DNA of 51,024 nucleotides from Tannerella sp. oral taxon 808 (lineage in GTDB: Bacteria > Bacteroidota > Bacteroidia > Bacteroidales > Tannerellaceae). The position numbers were made by a program, and so were the translations under genes. The stretch lies in NCBI GenBank assembly GCA_002890585.1, contig MIQB01000008.1, positions 1 through 51,024 on the forward strand, read 5' to 3'. Position 1 is the first letter of the stretch. Each line of letters opens with the position of its first letter. This document shows positions 26,426 to 34,940 of the stretch, piece after piece. The notes beneath the pieces are model-generated. The model saw only the letters and a list, made by a program, of their open reading frames with translations, did no database searches and had not been told where the DNA came from.

Positions 26426-26645
26426 CCCTCAGAAGAATTTTAAACACTACACCAGAGTGTACATATTGCTATGTGTCACTCTTTTGATCTAAAAAACATT
26501 GTATTGGTGGAGCCTGCGCCCGCCTCTCGGCGTTGGTATGTTCACTCTCTGACGTGGCGCGGGGACTCGCTTAATGTCGATTCTATCTCGTATTCGACTG
26601 TTTTGATTGCTGTTTCTTATGGAAAACGTCAAATAGATTTCTTTT
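26392..26645 (-). ncRNA. Predicted free-standing structured small RNA, about 254 nt
   Basis: Minus-strand unit between cutC and dusB with its own consensus promoter (26652-26682) and an intrinsic terminator, and no open frame I can support. Visible structure: GTCGA...TCGAC hairpin in the 5' third; a nested element of GAGTC (26568-26564) with GGCTC (26514-26510), GCGCC (26560-26556) with GGCGC (26520-26516) and an inner CGCC-GAGA-GGCG hairpin (26532-26521); an AGAGTG...CACTCT hairpin (26482-26454) capped by ACATA-GCAA-TATGT; then the terminator. A weak pairing of the 5' and 3' ends is possible. Length and isolation recall a 6S-type or Bacteroidales-specific RNA, but the identity is open. It is not tRNA, and I see no RNase P, tmRNA or SRP core motif. 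Confidence 0.62.
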
Positions 26646-26651
26646 CGATGC

Positions 26652-26682
26652 CAAAAGTACGCCCATTTCCAACTTATGCAAA
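26652..26682 (-). promoter_or_regulatory. Consensus promoter TTTG-N19-TACTTTTG
   Basis: On the minus strand a TTTG -33 box (26682-26679) and TACTTTTG -7 box (26659-26652) with 19 bp between, matching the Bacteroidetes consensus. It is the only promoter in the window where I find both boxes at this spacing. The -33 box lies in the last codons of cutC. No coding gene follows before the terminator at 26391. Confidence 0.78.
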
Positions 26683-27423
26683 TCCGGGGCTGGAGACATA
26701 CCGCGCCACTTCGCGACGATCGGTTTGCACGGTTTCAAACTCTGAAGTGACGGCCGTGCTGCCCATGGGGACGCGTTCGTTGCGATAGCGCATGCGGCTC
26801 TCGATGACGCGTCGGGCGGAGGTGTGGAACTCTTGCGCACCGGTCTCGGCCTCGATGCGCGCGATGTTGTTCGCCCGCACGCCACAGCCGGGCATGATGA
26901 TGATGCGTCCGTCGGCCTGCTGGACGAGATCGCGGAGGAGTGGGATGCCCTCGACGGCGGTGGCCTCTTGGCCGGAGGTGAGCACACGGTCGATGCCGTG
27001 ACGGATAAGGCTCTCGAGGGCGTGGTGTGGGTCGCAGCAGACGTCGAAGGCGCGGTGGAAGGTGATGGAGAGGGGGCGGGCGGCGGCTATGAGGCGGTCT
27101 AAGAGTGGCTCGTCGATGTCGCCGTCGGGGGTGAGGCATCCCAGGACGACGCCTTGCACACGGAGCGATTGGGCGGCCTCGATGTCGTGCAACATGGCGC
27201 CGACTTCTGCTTCGGTGTACAGGAAATCGCCTGCCCGGGGGCGGATCAGCACGTGGATGGCGATGCGGTGCGTGAGCTTGCGGGCCATCATGATTTCGCC
27301 GTAGCTGGGTGTCGTTCCGCCTTCGGGGATTGCGGCGCAGAGCTCTACGCGAGCGGCTCCTCCGGCTTCGGCCTCTACGCAGCTCTGGGCTGAGTTGGCG
27401 CAGACTTCTATGATTCGGTTCAT
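26674..27423 (-). CDS. cutC: CutC family protein
   Basis: 249 residues, a TIM-barrel protein matching CutC over its length: IEVCANSAQSCVEAEAGGAARVELC (in two parts, residues 5-29), GGTTPSYG, HVLIRPRAGDFLYTEAE, GVVLGCLTPDGDID, ITFHRAFDVCCDP, RVLTSGQ and IIIMPGCGV. The family was named for copper homeostasis, but its biochemical role is unsettled, so no copper function is claimed. The last residues (SSPGFA) overlap the -33 box of the small-RNA promoter. No TAnnTTTG box is visible upstream. Probably monocistronic. Confidence 0.94.
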   Translation of the reverse strand: MNRIIEVCANSAQSCVEAEAGGAARVELCAAIPEGGTTPSYGEIMMARKLTHRIAIHVLIRPRAGDFLYTEAEVGAMLHDIEAAQSLRVQGVVLGCLTPDGDIDEPLLDRLIAAARPLSITFHRAFDVCCDPHHALESLIRHGIDRVLTSGQEATAVEGIPLLRDLVQQADGRIIIMPGCGVRANNIARIEAETGAQEFHTSARRVIESRMRYRNERVPMGSTAVTSEFETVQTDRREVARYVSSPGFA

Positions 27424-27529
27424 TTTAATTCAAGTAGTAGTCAGGGGGTAGTTAGAGTCAATCAGAAATGGGACGCGAAAATTGGGCGCATACCCAGACG
27501 CCCTGAATTGTTTTATTGTTTATGTGATG

Positions 27530-27960
27530 TCGTGAAGGATATAAGGCATTCTTATTCCTGTTCATGTGTACGCACGAAGAATTGGATGCGATCTTATTTA
27601 TATCTATGTGTATGCAGGAAGAATTGAAGATGATCTTATTCATATCTATATATATACAGGAAGAAATGAATACAATCTTTCCATATCTATGTGTATGCAC
27701 GAAGAATTAGATGAAATATTATTCATATCTATGTGCATACACGAAGAATAGAATACAATCTTATTCACATCTATATGTGCGCATAAACAGTAGGATAAAT
27801 CTGTTTTCTTATTTATGTGCATACATAAAAATTTGGATATAATCTTATTCCTGCTCATGTGTATGCACGAAGGGTTGATAGCAGTATCTACATATTTATG
27901 TACACACACAAAGAATTGCAAACGGTCTTATTCCTATCTATGTGTACGCACGAAGACATG
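27530..27960. repeat. AT-rich tandem array B1, about ten degenerate 41-42 bp units
   Basis: Units are recognised by TATGTGYATRCAYGAAGAAT and decayed forms; successive anchors fall at about 27572, 27614, 27656, 27697, 27739, 27781, 27823, 27865, 27906 and 27948, i.e. steps of 41-42 bp. The sequence is strongly AT-rich compared with neighbours and related to array B2 at 44346. Open frames on both strands encode Cys/His-containing repeats but have no start signals. It separates cutC from the acyl-CoA ligase gene; 27424-27529 holds nothing recognised. Confidence 0.88.
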
Positions 27961-27996
27961 AAAAAAATCTCTGTGAGATCATGTTTTTCGCAGCTA

Positions 27997-29811
27997 TTAA
28001 TCCCGATACATGGCCTCGATTTCTGCGCTGTAATGGCGGGCGATGGCGCTGCGGCGCAGCTTGAGCGTGTCGGTCAGTTCGCCGGCCTCGATGGTGAAGG
28101 GGTGATCCAGGAGGGTGAAGCGCTTGATTTGCTCGAAGGAGGCGAAGTGCTGCTGGGCTTCTTCGATGAGGGAGCGGTAGAGGCGGACGACCTCCTCGCG
28201 GGCGATCAGGTCGCGGCGGTCGGTGAAGGGGATGGCGCGCTGGCGGGCGTAGGCCTCGAGGGCGTCGAAGGCGGGGACGATGAGGGCGCTGACGAATTTG
28301 CGTTCGTCGGCGATGACGGCGCATTGCTCGATGTAGGCGTTTCCGCCGAGGCTCATCTCGATGGCTTGCGGGGCGATGTATTTGCCGTTAGAGGTCTTGA
28401 AGAGATCCTTGATGCGCTCAAGGAAGAAGAGGGTGTTGCCCTCCAATCGGCCTGCATCGCCGGTGCGGAAGTAGCCGTCGGGGGTGAAGGCGCGGCGGGT
28501 CTCTTCGGGCTTACGGTAATACTCGCGCATGACGGTTTTACCGCGAACGAGGATCTCGTTGTTGTCCGGATCGATGCGCACTTCAACGTCGGGCATGATG
28601 GTGCCGATGGATCCGAGGGTGAAGCCTTTGGTGGGGTAGCAGCAGACGGAGGCGGTGGTTTCGGAGAGGCCGTAGCCGTAGACGAGGGGGATGTCGACGG
28701 AGAGGAGGAACTCGGCGATCTCGTCTGAAAGGGGGGCGCCGGCGACGGGGTAGATGTTGCCGCGCTCGATGCCGACGGCGCGCTTGAGGGCGCTGAAGAC
28801 GGTCGTTTGGTAGAAGCCGAATTTGAGGGCGAGGGCGCGTGGAGCTTTCTGCCCCATGCGGCGGTAGTTGAAGATGTAGTCGTGGCCGGTGCGGATGGCG
28901 TCGCGGAAGAGGCGCTGCATCGGGGCGGACGCGCTGCGGATGCGGTCTTGGGCACCGACGTAGACTTTCTCCCAGAATCGGGGCACGTTGCACATGAGCG
29001 TGGGGCGCACCTCGAGCAGGGTTTTGCGGATCATCTTCGGGTTTTGGTTGATGGCAATGCGGACGCCTTTGCAGAGGCAGAAGCAAGTCCAGCCTTTCTC
29101 GAAGATGTGGACGAGGGGGAGGAAGCACATGGAGAGGTCGCGATCGGTGACCATCGGCAGGCGGAGGATGTGTATGCGCATCGTCTCGTGCAGGTTGGCG
29201 TGGGTGATGACGACGCCTTTGGGCTCACCCGTTGTGCCGGAGGTGTAGATGATAAGGGCGTTGTCGTCCATGGAGGCCTCGTTGCGGCGGATGCGCGCGG
29301 CAGTCGTGGCGTGGGCGTTGTCGCCGAGGCGGACAAACTCGTCGAAGAAGACGCTCGTCTCATCGCCAGGGTAACGGACGACGCTGCGGTCGAAGATGAC
29401 GATCTTCCGCAGGAGCGTATCGCCCATCTCCTGCTGCGCCTTGTAGGCGTTGTTGTACTGCTGTTGCTCGCCGACGAAGAGCAGTCGGATGCCGGCGTCG
29501 CGGACGATGTACTTGATCTGGTCGGGCGAGCCGGTGGGGTACATGGGCACTTCCACGGCGCGGGCTCCGTAGGCTCCGAAGGCGGTGTAGAAGTACTGGG
29601 GCATGTTGGGGGCGTAGATGCCGATGTTTTCCTGCACGCCGATGCCGTACTCGATGAGTGCCTGTGAGGTGAGGCGCACGCGATCGGCGAAGGTGGTCCA
29701 AGAGATGCGCATCCATTTGCCGGTGCGCGAGTCGCGGTGGAGCAGGGCGGTGCGGTGGCCGTAGCGTTCGGCCTGGTGGTGGATTAGTTCTGCGAAATGA
29801 GGGATCATCAT
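27997..29811 (-). CDS. Long-chain acyl-CoA ligase (AMP-forming, FadD/FACL type)
   Basis: 604 residues, start MMIPHFAELIHHQAERYG. The AMP-binding superfamily motifs are complete: IIYTSGTTGEPKGVV (about 185), the YGLSETTA motif, GYFRTGDAGRLEG, and the C-terminal KTSNGKYIAPQ with the catalytic Lys. Length and motifs suit a long-chain fatty acid CoA ligase, activating fatty acids through an acyl-adenylate. No other fatty-acid gene is adjacent, so the substrate is inferred. An A-rich leader lies upstream of the start, and no TAnnTTTG box is visible there. Confidence 0.93.
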   Translation of the reverse strand: MMIPHFAELIHHQAERYGHRTALLHRDSRTGKWMRISWTTFADRVRLTSQALIEYGIGVQENIGIYAPNMPQYFYTAFGAYGARAVEVPMYPTGSPDQIKYIVRDAGIRLLFVGEQQQYNNAYKAQQEMGDTLLRKIVIFDRSVVRYPGDETSVFFDEFVRLGDNAHATTAARIRRNEASMDDNALIIYTSGTTGEPKGVVITHANLHETMRIHILRLPMVTDRDLSMCFLPLVHIFEKGWTCFCLCKGVRIAINQNPKMIRKTLLEVRPTLMCNVPRFWEKVYVGAQDRIRSASAPMQRLFRDAIRTGHDYIFNYRRMGQKAPRALALKFGFYQTTVFSALKRAVGIERGNIYPVAGAPLSDEIAEFLLSVDIPLVYGYGLSETTASVCCYPTKGFTLGSIGTIMPDVEVRIDPDNNEILVRGKTVMREYYRKPEETRRAFTPDGYFRTGDAGRLEGNTLFFLERIKDLFKTSNGKYIAPQAIEMSLGGNAYIEQCAVIADERKFVSALIVPAFDALEAYARQRAIPFTDRRDLIAREEVVRLYRSLIEEAQQHFASFEQIKRFTLLDHPFTIEAGELTDTLKLRRSAIARHYSAEIEAMYRD

Positions 29812-29830
29812 GGGAATGAAAAACTAAAAG

Positions 29831-29942
29831 GGAAAAAGTAAAAACTGCGGGCAGGAGGGAGCGGGGAGACGAAAAGGAAAAAGCGAAAAACTCCGGTGGA
29901 GGACAGCCTCAATCGGCCCCCCAGCCGTTTTTCGTTTTTCAC
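29831..29942 (-). terminator. A-rich bidirectional terminator-like region
   Basis: On the minus strand AAAAACGAAAAAC pairs with GTTTTTCGCTTTTT around a 35-base loop, just after the GHL10 gene ends at 29946. A second copy of the motif (GGAAAAAGTAAAAACTGCGG) lies at 29831. The A-rich AAAAACnAAAAA pattern recurs beside terminators at 4359, 38246 and 50759. Confidence 0.6.
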
Positions 29943-29945
29943 TTT

Positions 29946-31496
29946 TCACTTCCCTCGGAAGTTGACGTACTGCGTGCGCCCGTCGAGTTTGAGGGGCTTG
30001 CACGGTTTACTCTCGTTGTGATAACGGTCGATGGCGGTAACGACATAGCTGTAGGGCAGTTCGAGGTCGCTTTCGCGCAGCTGGAAGGAGGGTTCGCCAG
30101 TGACGGCGATGATCATGGAGGCGCGGCTGATGTCGCGGCGTTCGCCGAGGGGGAAGCGATAGACGACGTAGCGCACGGGCGTCTTGCGGACTTCGGTGGG
30201 GCGCTGCGGGGCAACGTCCCACACGAGGCGCGTGTCGCCGTTGGCCTGCACGATGCGGAGGTTCAGCACGGCGTTGGGGCGTTCGGTGTAGGCCTTGGAG
30301 AGCGGCGGAGTGAGCGCGGGGTAGCGGTGCCAGATGCGGCGTAGGCTGTCGGCCACATGGCCGTTGTTGCGTAGCAGTTCGCCGGCGGGCCAGAAGATGT
30401 GGCCGTCGACGCGCTTGGCCTCGCGCTCTTCGATCATCTTTTGCGCCAGTTGTCCAGCCTTCATCGTGCGGGCCACGTCTTGTCCGATGTAGAGCGGCGT
30501 GCGCGTCTTGAGGCTGCTCCACCAGCGGATGAGTGTCGAATAGTCGGCTGCCTTGTTCCCGATATTCCAATAGAGTTGCGGGGCACAGTAATCGATCCAT
30601 CCGTTTTTCATCCACAGTAACACATCGGCATAGAGGTCGTCGTAGTTCTGGAGGCCGTGCGTGTCGCTACCGTGTCGGTCGGAGGCCTTGTTGCGGTAGA
30701 TGCCGAAGGGGCTGACGCCGAAGCTGACCCACGGCTTGACGGTGGCGATGGTCATCTTGAGCTCGCGGATGAGCAGGTTGACGTTGTTACGTCGCCAGTC
30801 ATCGCGGCGGTTGGCGGAGAAGCCTGCTGACGGTCCGTAGCGGGCGAAGCTTTCGTCGTCGGGGAAGGGTTCGCCGGCGGCGGGGTAGGGATAGAAATAG
30901 TCGTCGATGTGGATGCCGTCGATGTCGTAACGGGTGACGATGTCGCGCACCACACCGCAGATAAAGAGGCGGCAGTCAGGCACACCGGGATCGAAGAGGG
31001 TGAGGCGGTTGTAATGCACGAACCATTCGGGATGGCGGCGGTAGATGTGCGTCTCGGCGAAGTCCTCGAAGTCCGTTGCGCCGGCGCGGTAGGGGTTGAG
31101 CCAGGCATGAAACTCCAGCCCGCGACGGTGGCAAGCCTCGATGAGGTAAGCCATCGGGTCGAAGCCTTCATCCTCGGGCGCCTCGCCCTGTCGGCCGGTC
31201 AGCCAGCGGCTCCAGGGCTCGTAAGTGGAGGGGTAGAAGGCATCAGCCTCGGGGCGCACTTGAAAGAGGATGGCGTTGATGCCGTAGCGCTTCAGCCGGT
31301 CGAGGCGCTGATCCATGAGCGCGCGAAAGTCGTCGGCCGAGAGCCCGCGGTAGTCGTCTTGGTAGATGGTTTGGAACCACGCGCCGCGAAATTCGCGTTT
31401 GGGGTAGAAGCGTTTTTCCTGCTTCACTAAGCGCGATGTGGAGCATGCGCCGAGGCTGAGAAGCAGCGCGAGGGCAAGGAGTAGTTTGTTGTGCAT
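29946..31496 (-). CDS. Family 10-like glycoside hydrolase lipoprotein (GHL10)
   Basis: 516 residues. A signal peptide ends in a lipobox, LSLGA|C at about residue 17-18, so it is a surface or periplasmic lipoprotein. The body is the GHL10 (formerly DUF187) TIM barrel: FRGAWFQTIYQ, AILFQVRPEADAFYPS, EFHAWLNPYRAG, then YDIDGIHIDDYFYPYP with the putative catalytic acid, and WMKNGWIDYCAPQLYW. A C-terminal beta domain follows. Related enzymes act on peptidoglycan-like or uronic glycans, but the substrate here is unknown. It starts 13 bp after the epimerase gene stop, so the two form an operon. Confidence 0.92.
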   Translation of the reverse strand: MHNKLLLALALLLSLGACSTSRLVKQEKRFYPKREFRGAWFQTIYQDDYRGLSADDFRALMDQRLDRLKRYGINAILFQVRPEADAFYPSTYEPWSRWLTGRQGEAPEDEGFDPMAYLIEACHRRGLEFHAWLNPYRAGATDFEDFAETHIYRRHPEWFVHYNRLTLFDPGVPDCRLFICGVVRDIVTRYDIDGIHIDDYFYPYPAAGEPFPDDESFARYGPSAGFSANRRDDWRRNNVNLLIRELKMTIATVKPWVSFGVSPFGIYRNKASDRHGSDTHGLQNYDDLYADVLLWMKNGWIDYCAPQLYWNIGNKAADYSTLIRWWSSLKTRTPLYIGQDVARTMKAGQLAQKMIEEREAKRVDGHIFWPAGELLRNNGHVADSLRRIWHRYPALTPPLSKAYTERPNAVLNLRIVQANGDTRLVWDVAPQRPTEVRKTPVRYVVYRFPLGERRDISRASMIIAVTGEPSFQLRESDLELPYSYVVTAIDRYHNESKPCKPLKLDGRTQYVNFRGK

Positions 31497-31509
31497 AAGG
31501 GGTAGATGA

Positions 31510-32514
31510 TTAGTGATTCGTTTCTGCGATGATCTCCTCGAGTCCGCGGCGGAGGTTGTATCGGGGCGTGAAGCCGAGTTCGTCGCGCAGGGGGCTGACG
31601 TCGCAGATCCAGTTGCGTTGCTTGAGGATGTGATACTTGTCGGTGTTGAGTGTGGCGGGTCGGCCGGTCATGCGCCCGATGGCCTCGGAGATGGTGCAGA
31701 CTACGTGCGCTATCCACAGCGGGATGCGGGCGTGGAGCACGTGCCGCCGGTGGAGCAGCCCTTGAATGAGCCGCGCAAACTCGTCGTCGGTGTAGACGTC
31801 GCCGTCGGCCACGAAGTAGCTGCGACCCACGGCCGCGGGATGCTCGAGGGCCAGCATGACGGCGCGCGCCAGATCTTTGACGTAGATGAAGGTGAGGCGC
31901 TGTGGTGTGCGGCCGATCTTGAAGTCGAAGCCCGCGCGGATGCTTTCGATCTCCATCCCGTAGTCGCGGTCTCCGGGGCCATAGACGCCCGTGGGGCGCA
32001 TTATTGTATAAGGTATAGCCGCCTGCTCGCGTAAGGCTTGTTCGGCGGCCAGCTTGCTGCGGCCGTAGATGGATTCGGGGCGGGGCACGTCGTCCAGCGC
32101 GATGGGCCGGAAGGTGCGTTCGTCGCCGCGGCCGAAGGCGCTGAGGCTGCTCATCAGCACAAAGCGATCCGGGCGCGTGGCCTCGCCGCTGGCGTTGAGG
32201 GCGGAGAGAAGTCGGCGGGTGTATTCTGTGTTTACCTCGAAGAAGTCGGCCGGGCGGACGGTCTTTGTCACGCCCGCGTTGTGAACCACGTAGTCCCACC
32301 GCCCGTGCGTGGCGGCATGCTCTGCCACCTGTTGGGCGAGTGCCTCGGCATCGGCATAGCGAAGGTCGATGAGATGGATCCGGTCTTTGGGCAAACGGCT
32401 GAGCGAACTACTGCGTCGCACGCCCGCCCAGACTTCGTAGCCCTCGGCCAATGCTGCTGCGACCAAGTGTCCGCCGATGAATCCGCTGGCTCCGGTGATG
32501 AGTATTTTCTTCAT
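31510..32514 (-). CDS. NAD-dependent epimerase/dehydratase family protein
   Basis: 334 residues, extended short-chain dehydrogenase fold. The N-terminal Rossmann motif is GASGFIGGHLV and the catalytic pair is in YGRSK (Y-x-x-x-K). The order of strands and the motif TKTVRPADFFEVNTEYTRRL suit the dihydroflavonol-reductase or 3-beta-HSD branch, so a sugar-nucleotide or sterol-like substrate is not certain. The -7 box TACCTTTG ends only 5 bp before the ATG, so the mRNA may be leaderless. First gene of an operon with the GHL10 lipoprotein. Confidence 0.9.
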   Translation of the reverse strand: MKKILITGASGFIGGHLVAAALAEGYEVWAGVRRSSSLSRLPKDRIHLIDLRYADAEALAQQVAEHAATHGRWDYVVHNAGVTKTVRPADFFEVNTEYTRRLLSALNASGEATRPDRFVLMSSLSAFGRGDERTFRPIALDDVPRPESIYGRSKLAAEQALREQAAIPYTIMRPTGVYGPGDRDYGMEIESIRAGFDFKIGRTPQRLTFIYVKDLARAVMLALEHPAAVGRSYFVADGDVYTDDEFARLIQGLLHRRHVLHARIPLWIAHVVCTISEAIGRMTGRPATLNTDKYHILKQRNWICDVSPLRDELGFTPRYNLRRGLEEIIAETNH

Positions 32515-32519
32515 GTGCG

Positions 32520-32527
32520 CAAAGGTA
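32520..32527 (-). promoter_or_regulatory. -7 box of the epimerase gene, next to its ATG
   Basis: TACCTTTG on the minus strand; the box ends 5 bp before the ATG at 32514, so transcription would begin at or next to the start codon. Confidence 0.65.
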
Positions 32528-32543
32528 TACGTCCGCTTTCCCC

Positions 32544-33593
32544 TTATTCCTTTTCCACGTAGATCGTCTGTGTGGGGAAGGCGAAGGAGAGGCCAGCGGC
32601 GTTGAAATGGGTGAGGATGTCGAAGTTCACCTTCGACTGCGTCTCGAAGATGTCGGCCGACTTGTGGATGAAGTAGATGAAGCGAATGACGAGCGCCGAG
32701 TCGGCGAACTGAAGGAAGGCTGCCGTGACGCCCGAGTCGATCTCTGTTACCCGGCTGGGCACGGCGTGGAGGAGGGCGATGGCCTCTTGCATCTTGTCGG
32801 GCGACGTGTCGTAAGTCAAACCAAGATCAATGACAACGCGGCGGCCGGGCTCGGAGGAGATGTTGGTCACGATGGCGTCGATCAGTTGCGAGTTGGGGAT
32901 GATCACGAGCCGGCGGTCGTAGGTGCGGATGCGTGTGCTGCGCAAGCCGATGTCGACGACGGTGCCTTCGGCGTCGTTTATACGGATCACATCGCCGATC
33001 TGGAACATGCCGTCGGTGAAGATGGTGATGCCGCCGAAGATGTTCTTGATCGTGTCTTGTGAGGCTAAGGCGAAGGCCATGCCGCCGATGCCGAGCGTGC
33101 CCAAGAGTGTGGTGACGGTGACGCCGACGTTGTGCAGCGCCGTGATGGCGCCGATGATCCACACGACGGTCAGCACGCCGCGCTTGATGAGCGGCAGGAG
33201 GCGACTGTTGATGTTGAGCCGCCTTGATGAGCCGTCGTCGTTGACTAAGCCGGCCTCGATGAAGCGTGAGAGGAGGCGCGCGAAAAGCCATGTGAGATTG
33301 AGCGTAAACATCACCTCGCAAGCCATGCGAAGGATGTCGTGAAACTTCGTTCCGAGTTGTAGGCGGCTGAGCGAGATCCACAAGGCGCAGAGCATGACGC
33401 CGAGCAGCACGGGTGGCTCGAGGGCGACGGAGAGGATGTCGTCGATGCGGGTGCGGCTGCGGGCGGTGAACCGGCGGATGAGGCGGCGGTTGATGAGGGA
33501 GATGAGTTTATTGACGAGCAGCGCGCCGACGATGATGGCGAGCGAGATGCACCAGTCGCGGAGCGAGTTGCCGTAGTAGAGGGTGTCCCACAT
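32544..33593 (-). CDS. MscS-family mechanosensitive channel
   Basis: 349 residues. Four or so N-terminal helices lead to the pore helix and the MscS beta domain: GVTVTTLLGTLGIGGMAFAL (pore lining with Gly/Ala packing), SQDTIKNIFGGITIFTDGMF, then FQIGDVIRI and VVDIGLRSTRIRT. The C-terminal domain is typical. It opens under membrane tension to release solutes after osmotic downshift. Its 5' region is a heptamer repeat tract that also overlaps the end of tcdA, so slippage there could change expression. Confidence 0.93.
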   Translation of the reverse strand: MWDTLYYGNSLRDWCISLAIIVGALLVNKLISLINRRLIRRFTARSRTRIDDILSVALEPPVLLGVMLCALWISLSRLQLGTKFHDILRMACEVMFTLNLTWLFARLLSRFIEAGLVNDDGSSRRLNINSRLLPLIKRGVLTVVWIIGAITALHNVGVTVTTLLGTLGIGGMAFALASQDTIKNIFGGITIFTDGMFQIGDVIRINDAEGTVVDIGLRSTRIRTYDRRLVIIPNSQLIDAIVTNISSEPGRRVVIDLGLTYDTSPDKMQEAIALLHAVPSRVTEIDSGVTAAFLQFADSALVIRFIYFIHKSADIFETQSKVNFDILTHFNAAGLSFAFPTQTIYVEKE

Positions 33594-33600
33594 GGGTAGT

Positions 33601-33649
33601 TACGAGTTACGAGTTACGGGTTACGAGTTACGGGTTACGAGTTATGGGT
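33601..33649. repeat. Heptanucleotide tandem tract, 7 x TACGRGT
   Basis: Seven units of TACGAGT, TACGGGT or TATGGGT fill 49 bp. The tract starts 8 bp from the mscS-family ATG and covers the last five codons of tcdA. Heptamer tracts are prone to slippage; a one-unit change would shift the tcdA end and the spacing upstream of the channel gene. Confidence 0.9.
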
Positions 33650-34387
33650 GCAGAGATGCTGCACGACGAGGCTGGCCAGGGTGAAGCCGAAGATGGCTGT
33701 GGTGTGGGCTATGGTGCCGTTGATGCGTGCCTTGCGGGTGTCCCAGACGGAGGTGTCGGTGTCGGAGGGCTGTGTGCCGCGATTTTCGAGCACCTCGTCG
33801 CTATAGACGCAGAGGAAGTCGTGGGCCGGAGGCTCACCCTGCTTCAGCCGCCGACGCAGCGCCGCCGCTAATGGACAGCCGGCCACGCGACTGAACGGCG
33901 CTACGCGTATCCGTTGCGGGTCGAGTTTGAGCGCTGCGCCCATGCTGGAGAAGAAGGTGGCGCGGGGCAGGCCGGTGGCTGTTCGGATCAGATGCACCTT
34001 CTCGCTGAGGCTGTCTATGGCGTCGAGGATGTAGTCGTACGTCTCAAGGCGGAACGCGTCGGATGTCTCGGCGCTGTACGCGCTGGTTACGGCCTCGATT
34101 TCGGCGTCGGGGTTGATCTCCATGAACCGCTCGCGGAGCACTTCCACTTTCTGCCGCCCCACTGTGCGCACGGTGGCCGGCAGCTGCCGATTGATGTTCG
34201 TCGGGCTGACGCGGTCGGAGTCTACGAGTGTCAGGCGGCAGATGCCTGACCGCACTAAGCTCTCGGCGCACCAGCTGCCTACGCCGCCTATGCCGAAGAG
34301 GATGGTGCGGGCGCGCTGCATGCGATCCATCGCCTCGCGGCCGATGAGCAGCTCTGTGCGGGAGAAGGGGAGGGCGCTTTCGTTCAT
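33635..34387 (-). CDS. tcdA: tRNA threonylcarbamoyladenosine dehydratase
   Basis: 250 residues, ThiF/E1-like fold. The nucleotide site is GIGGVGSWCAESLVRSG, followed by DSDRVSPTNINRQL and DAIDSLSEKVHLI; the SPTNINRQ signature and length match TcdA (CsdL). It converts t6A37 in ANN-decoding tRNAs to the cyclic form using ATP. It overlaps the heptamer tract at its 3' end. No terminator separates it from the mscS-family gene, so the two may share a transcript. A GTAGGGG hairpin lies between it and pyrI. Confidence 0.92.
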   Translation of the reverse strand: MNESALPFSRTELLIGREAMDRMQRARTILFGIGGVGSWCAESLVRSGICRLTLVDSDRVSPTNINRQLPATVRTVGRQKVEVLRERFMEINPDAEIEAVTSAYSAETSDAFRLETYDYILDAIDSLSEKVHLIRTATGLPRATFFSSMGAALKLDPQRIRVAPFSRVAGCPLAAALRRRLKQGEPPAHDFLCVYSDEVLENRGTQPSDTDTSVWDTRKARINGTIAHTTAIFGFTLASLVVQHLCTHNS

Positions 34388-34396
34388 CAGTTATAT

Positions 34397-34437
34397 GTCC
34401 GTAGGGGTGAAAGATTTTTCGCCCCTACATGGCGGAC
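34397..34437. terminator. GTAGGGG-family hairpin between pyrI and tcdA
   Basis: GTAGGGGTGAAA (34401-34412) pairs with TTTCGCCCCTAC (34417-34428), extended by GTCC and GGAC outside. It may end the pyrBI transcript, but there is no T-run on the minus strand. Confidence 0.55.
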
Positions 34438-34439
34438 GA

Positions 34440-34907
34440 TTATTTCAGTACGATCTCGTCGCGGTTGATCTTATGCTCGCAGTAGCGGCACTTCACCGTG
34501 CCTGCGACCTTGTCGGTGACGTAGAAGTGCGACTTCATCGGCTCGTTGTTCGTGATGCACTTCGGGTTGTTGCAGCGGATGATGTCCGTCAGTTCGTCGG
34601 GCAGCTCCACGCGCCGCTTGTCCACCACCTCATAGTCGCGGATCGTGTTCAGCACCACGTTGGGCGCCACGACGGCGATGCGGTTGATCTCGTCTTCCTC
34701 AAAAAACTTATCGGCGATCTTGATCACTCCCTTGCGGCCCATCTTGGCGCTCTTGAGGTTGTTTCCGATCGTGATGCGGTGATCCATCCGCTCGAGGCCG
34801 AGCAGCTGCGCCACCTTAAAGAGTTGTTCGGGGGGGATATGGTCGAGCGCTGAGCCATTCTCGAGCGCGGCTACCTGTAGTTCGGTTCTTTTCTTTTGTT
34901 CAGGCAT
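34440..34907 (-). CDS. pyrI: Aspartate carbamoyltransferase regulatory subunit
   Basis: 155 residues. The N-terminal nucleotide-binding domain (LQVAALENGSALDHIPPEQL, HRITIGNNLKS) is followed by a C-terminal zinc domain with four Cys in CNNPKC and CRYC. It binds the catalytic trimers and mediates allosteric control by nucleotides. It lies 33 bp after pyrB and is cotranscribed with it. Confidence 0.96.
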   Translation of the reverse strand: MPEQKKRTELQVAALENGSALDHIPPEQLFKVAQLLGLERMDHRITIGNNLKSAKMGRKGVIKIADKFFEEDEINRIAVVAPNVVLNTIRDYEVVDKRRVELPDELTDIIRCNNPKCITNNEPMKSHFYVTDKVAGTVKCRYCEHKINRDEIVLK

Positions 34908-34940
34908 GGTCTTGTCTATTTATATAAATGTATGGAGGAG

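Noticed and set aside
26652..26659. Promoter of dusB with a long leader
   Set aside because: An intrinsic terminator with seven T lies between, and dusB has its own -7 box at 26377.
26471..26788. 105-residue plus-strand open frame between dusB and cutC
   Set aside because: Overlaps the cutC end and opposes the promoter, hairpins and terminator of the predicted small RNA; no coding character.
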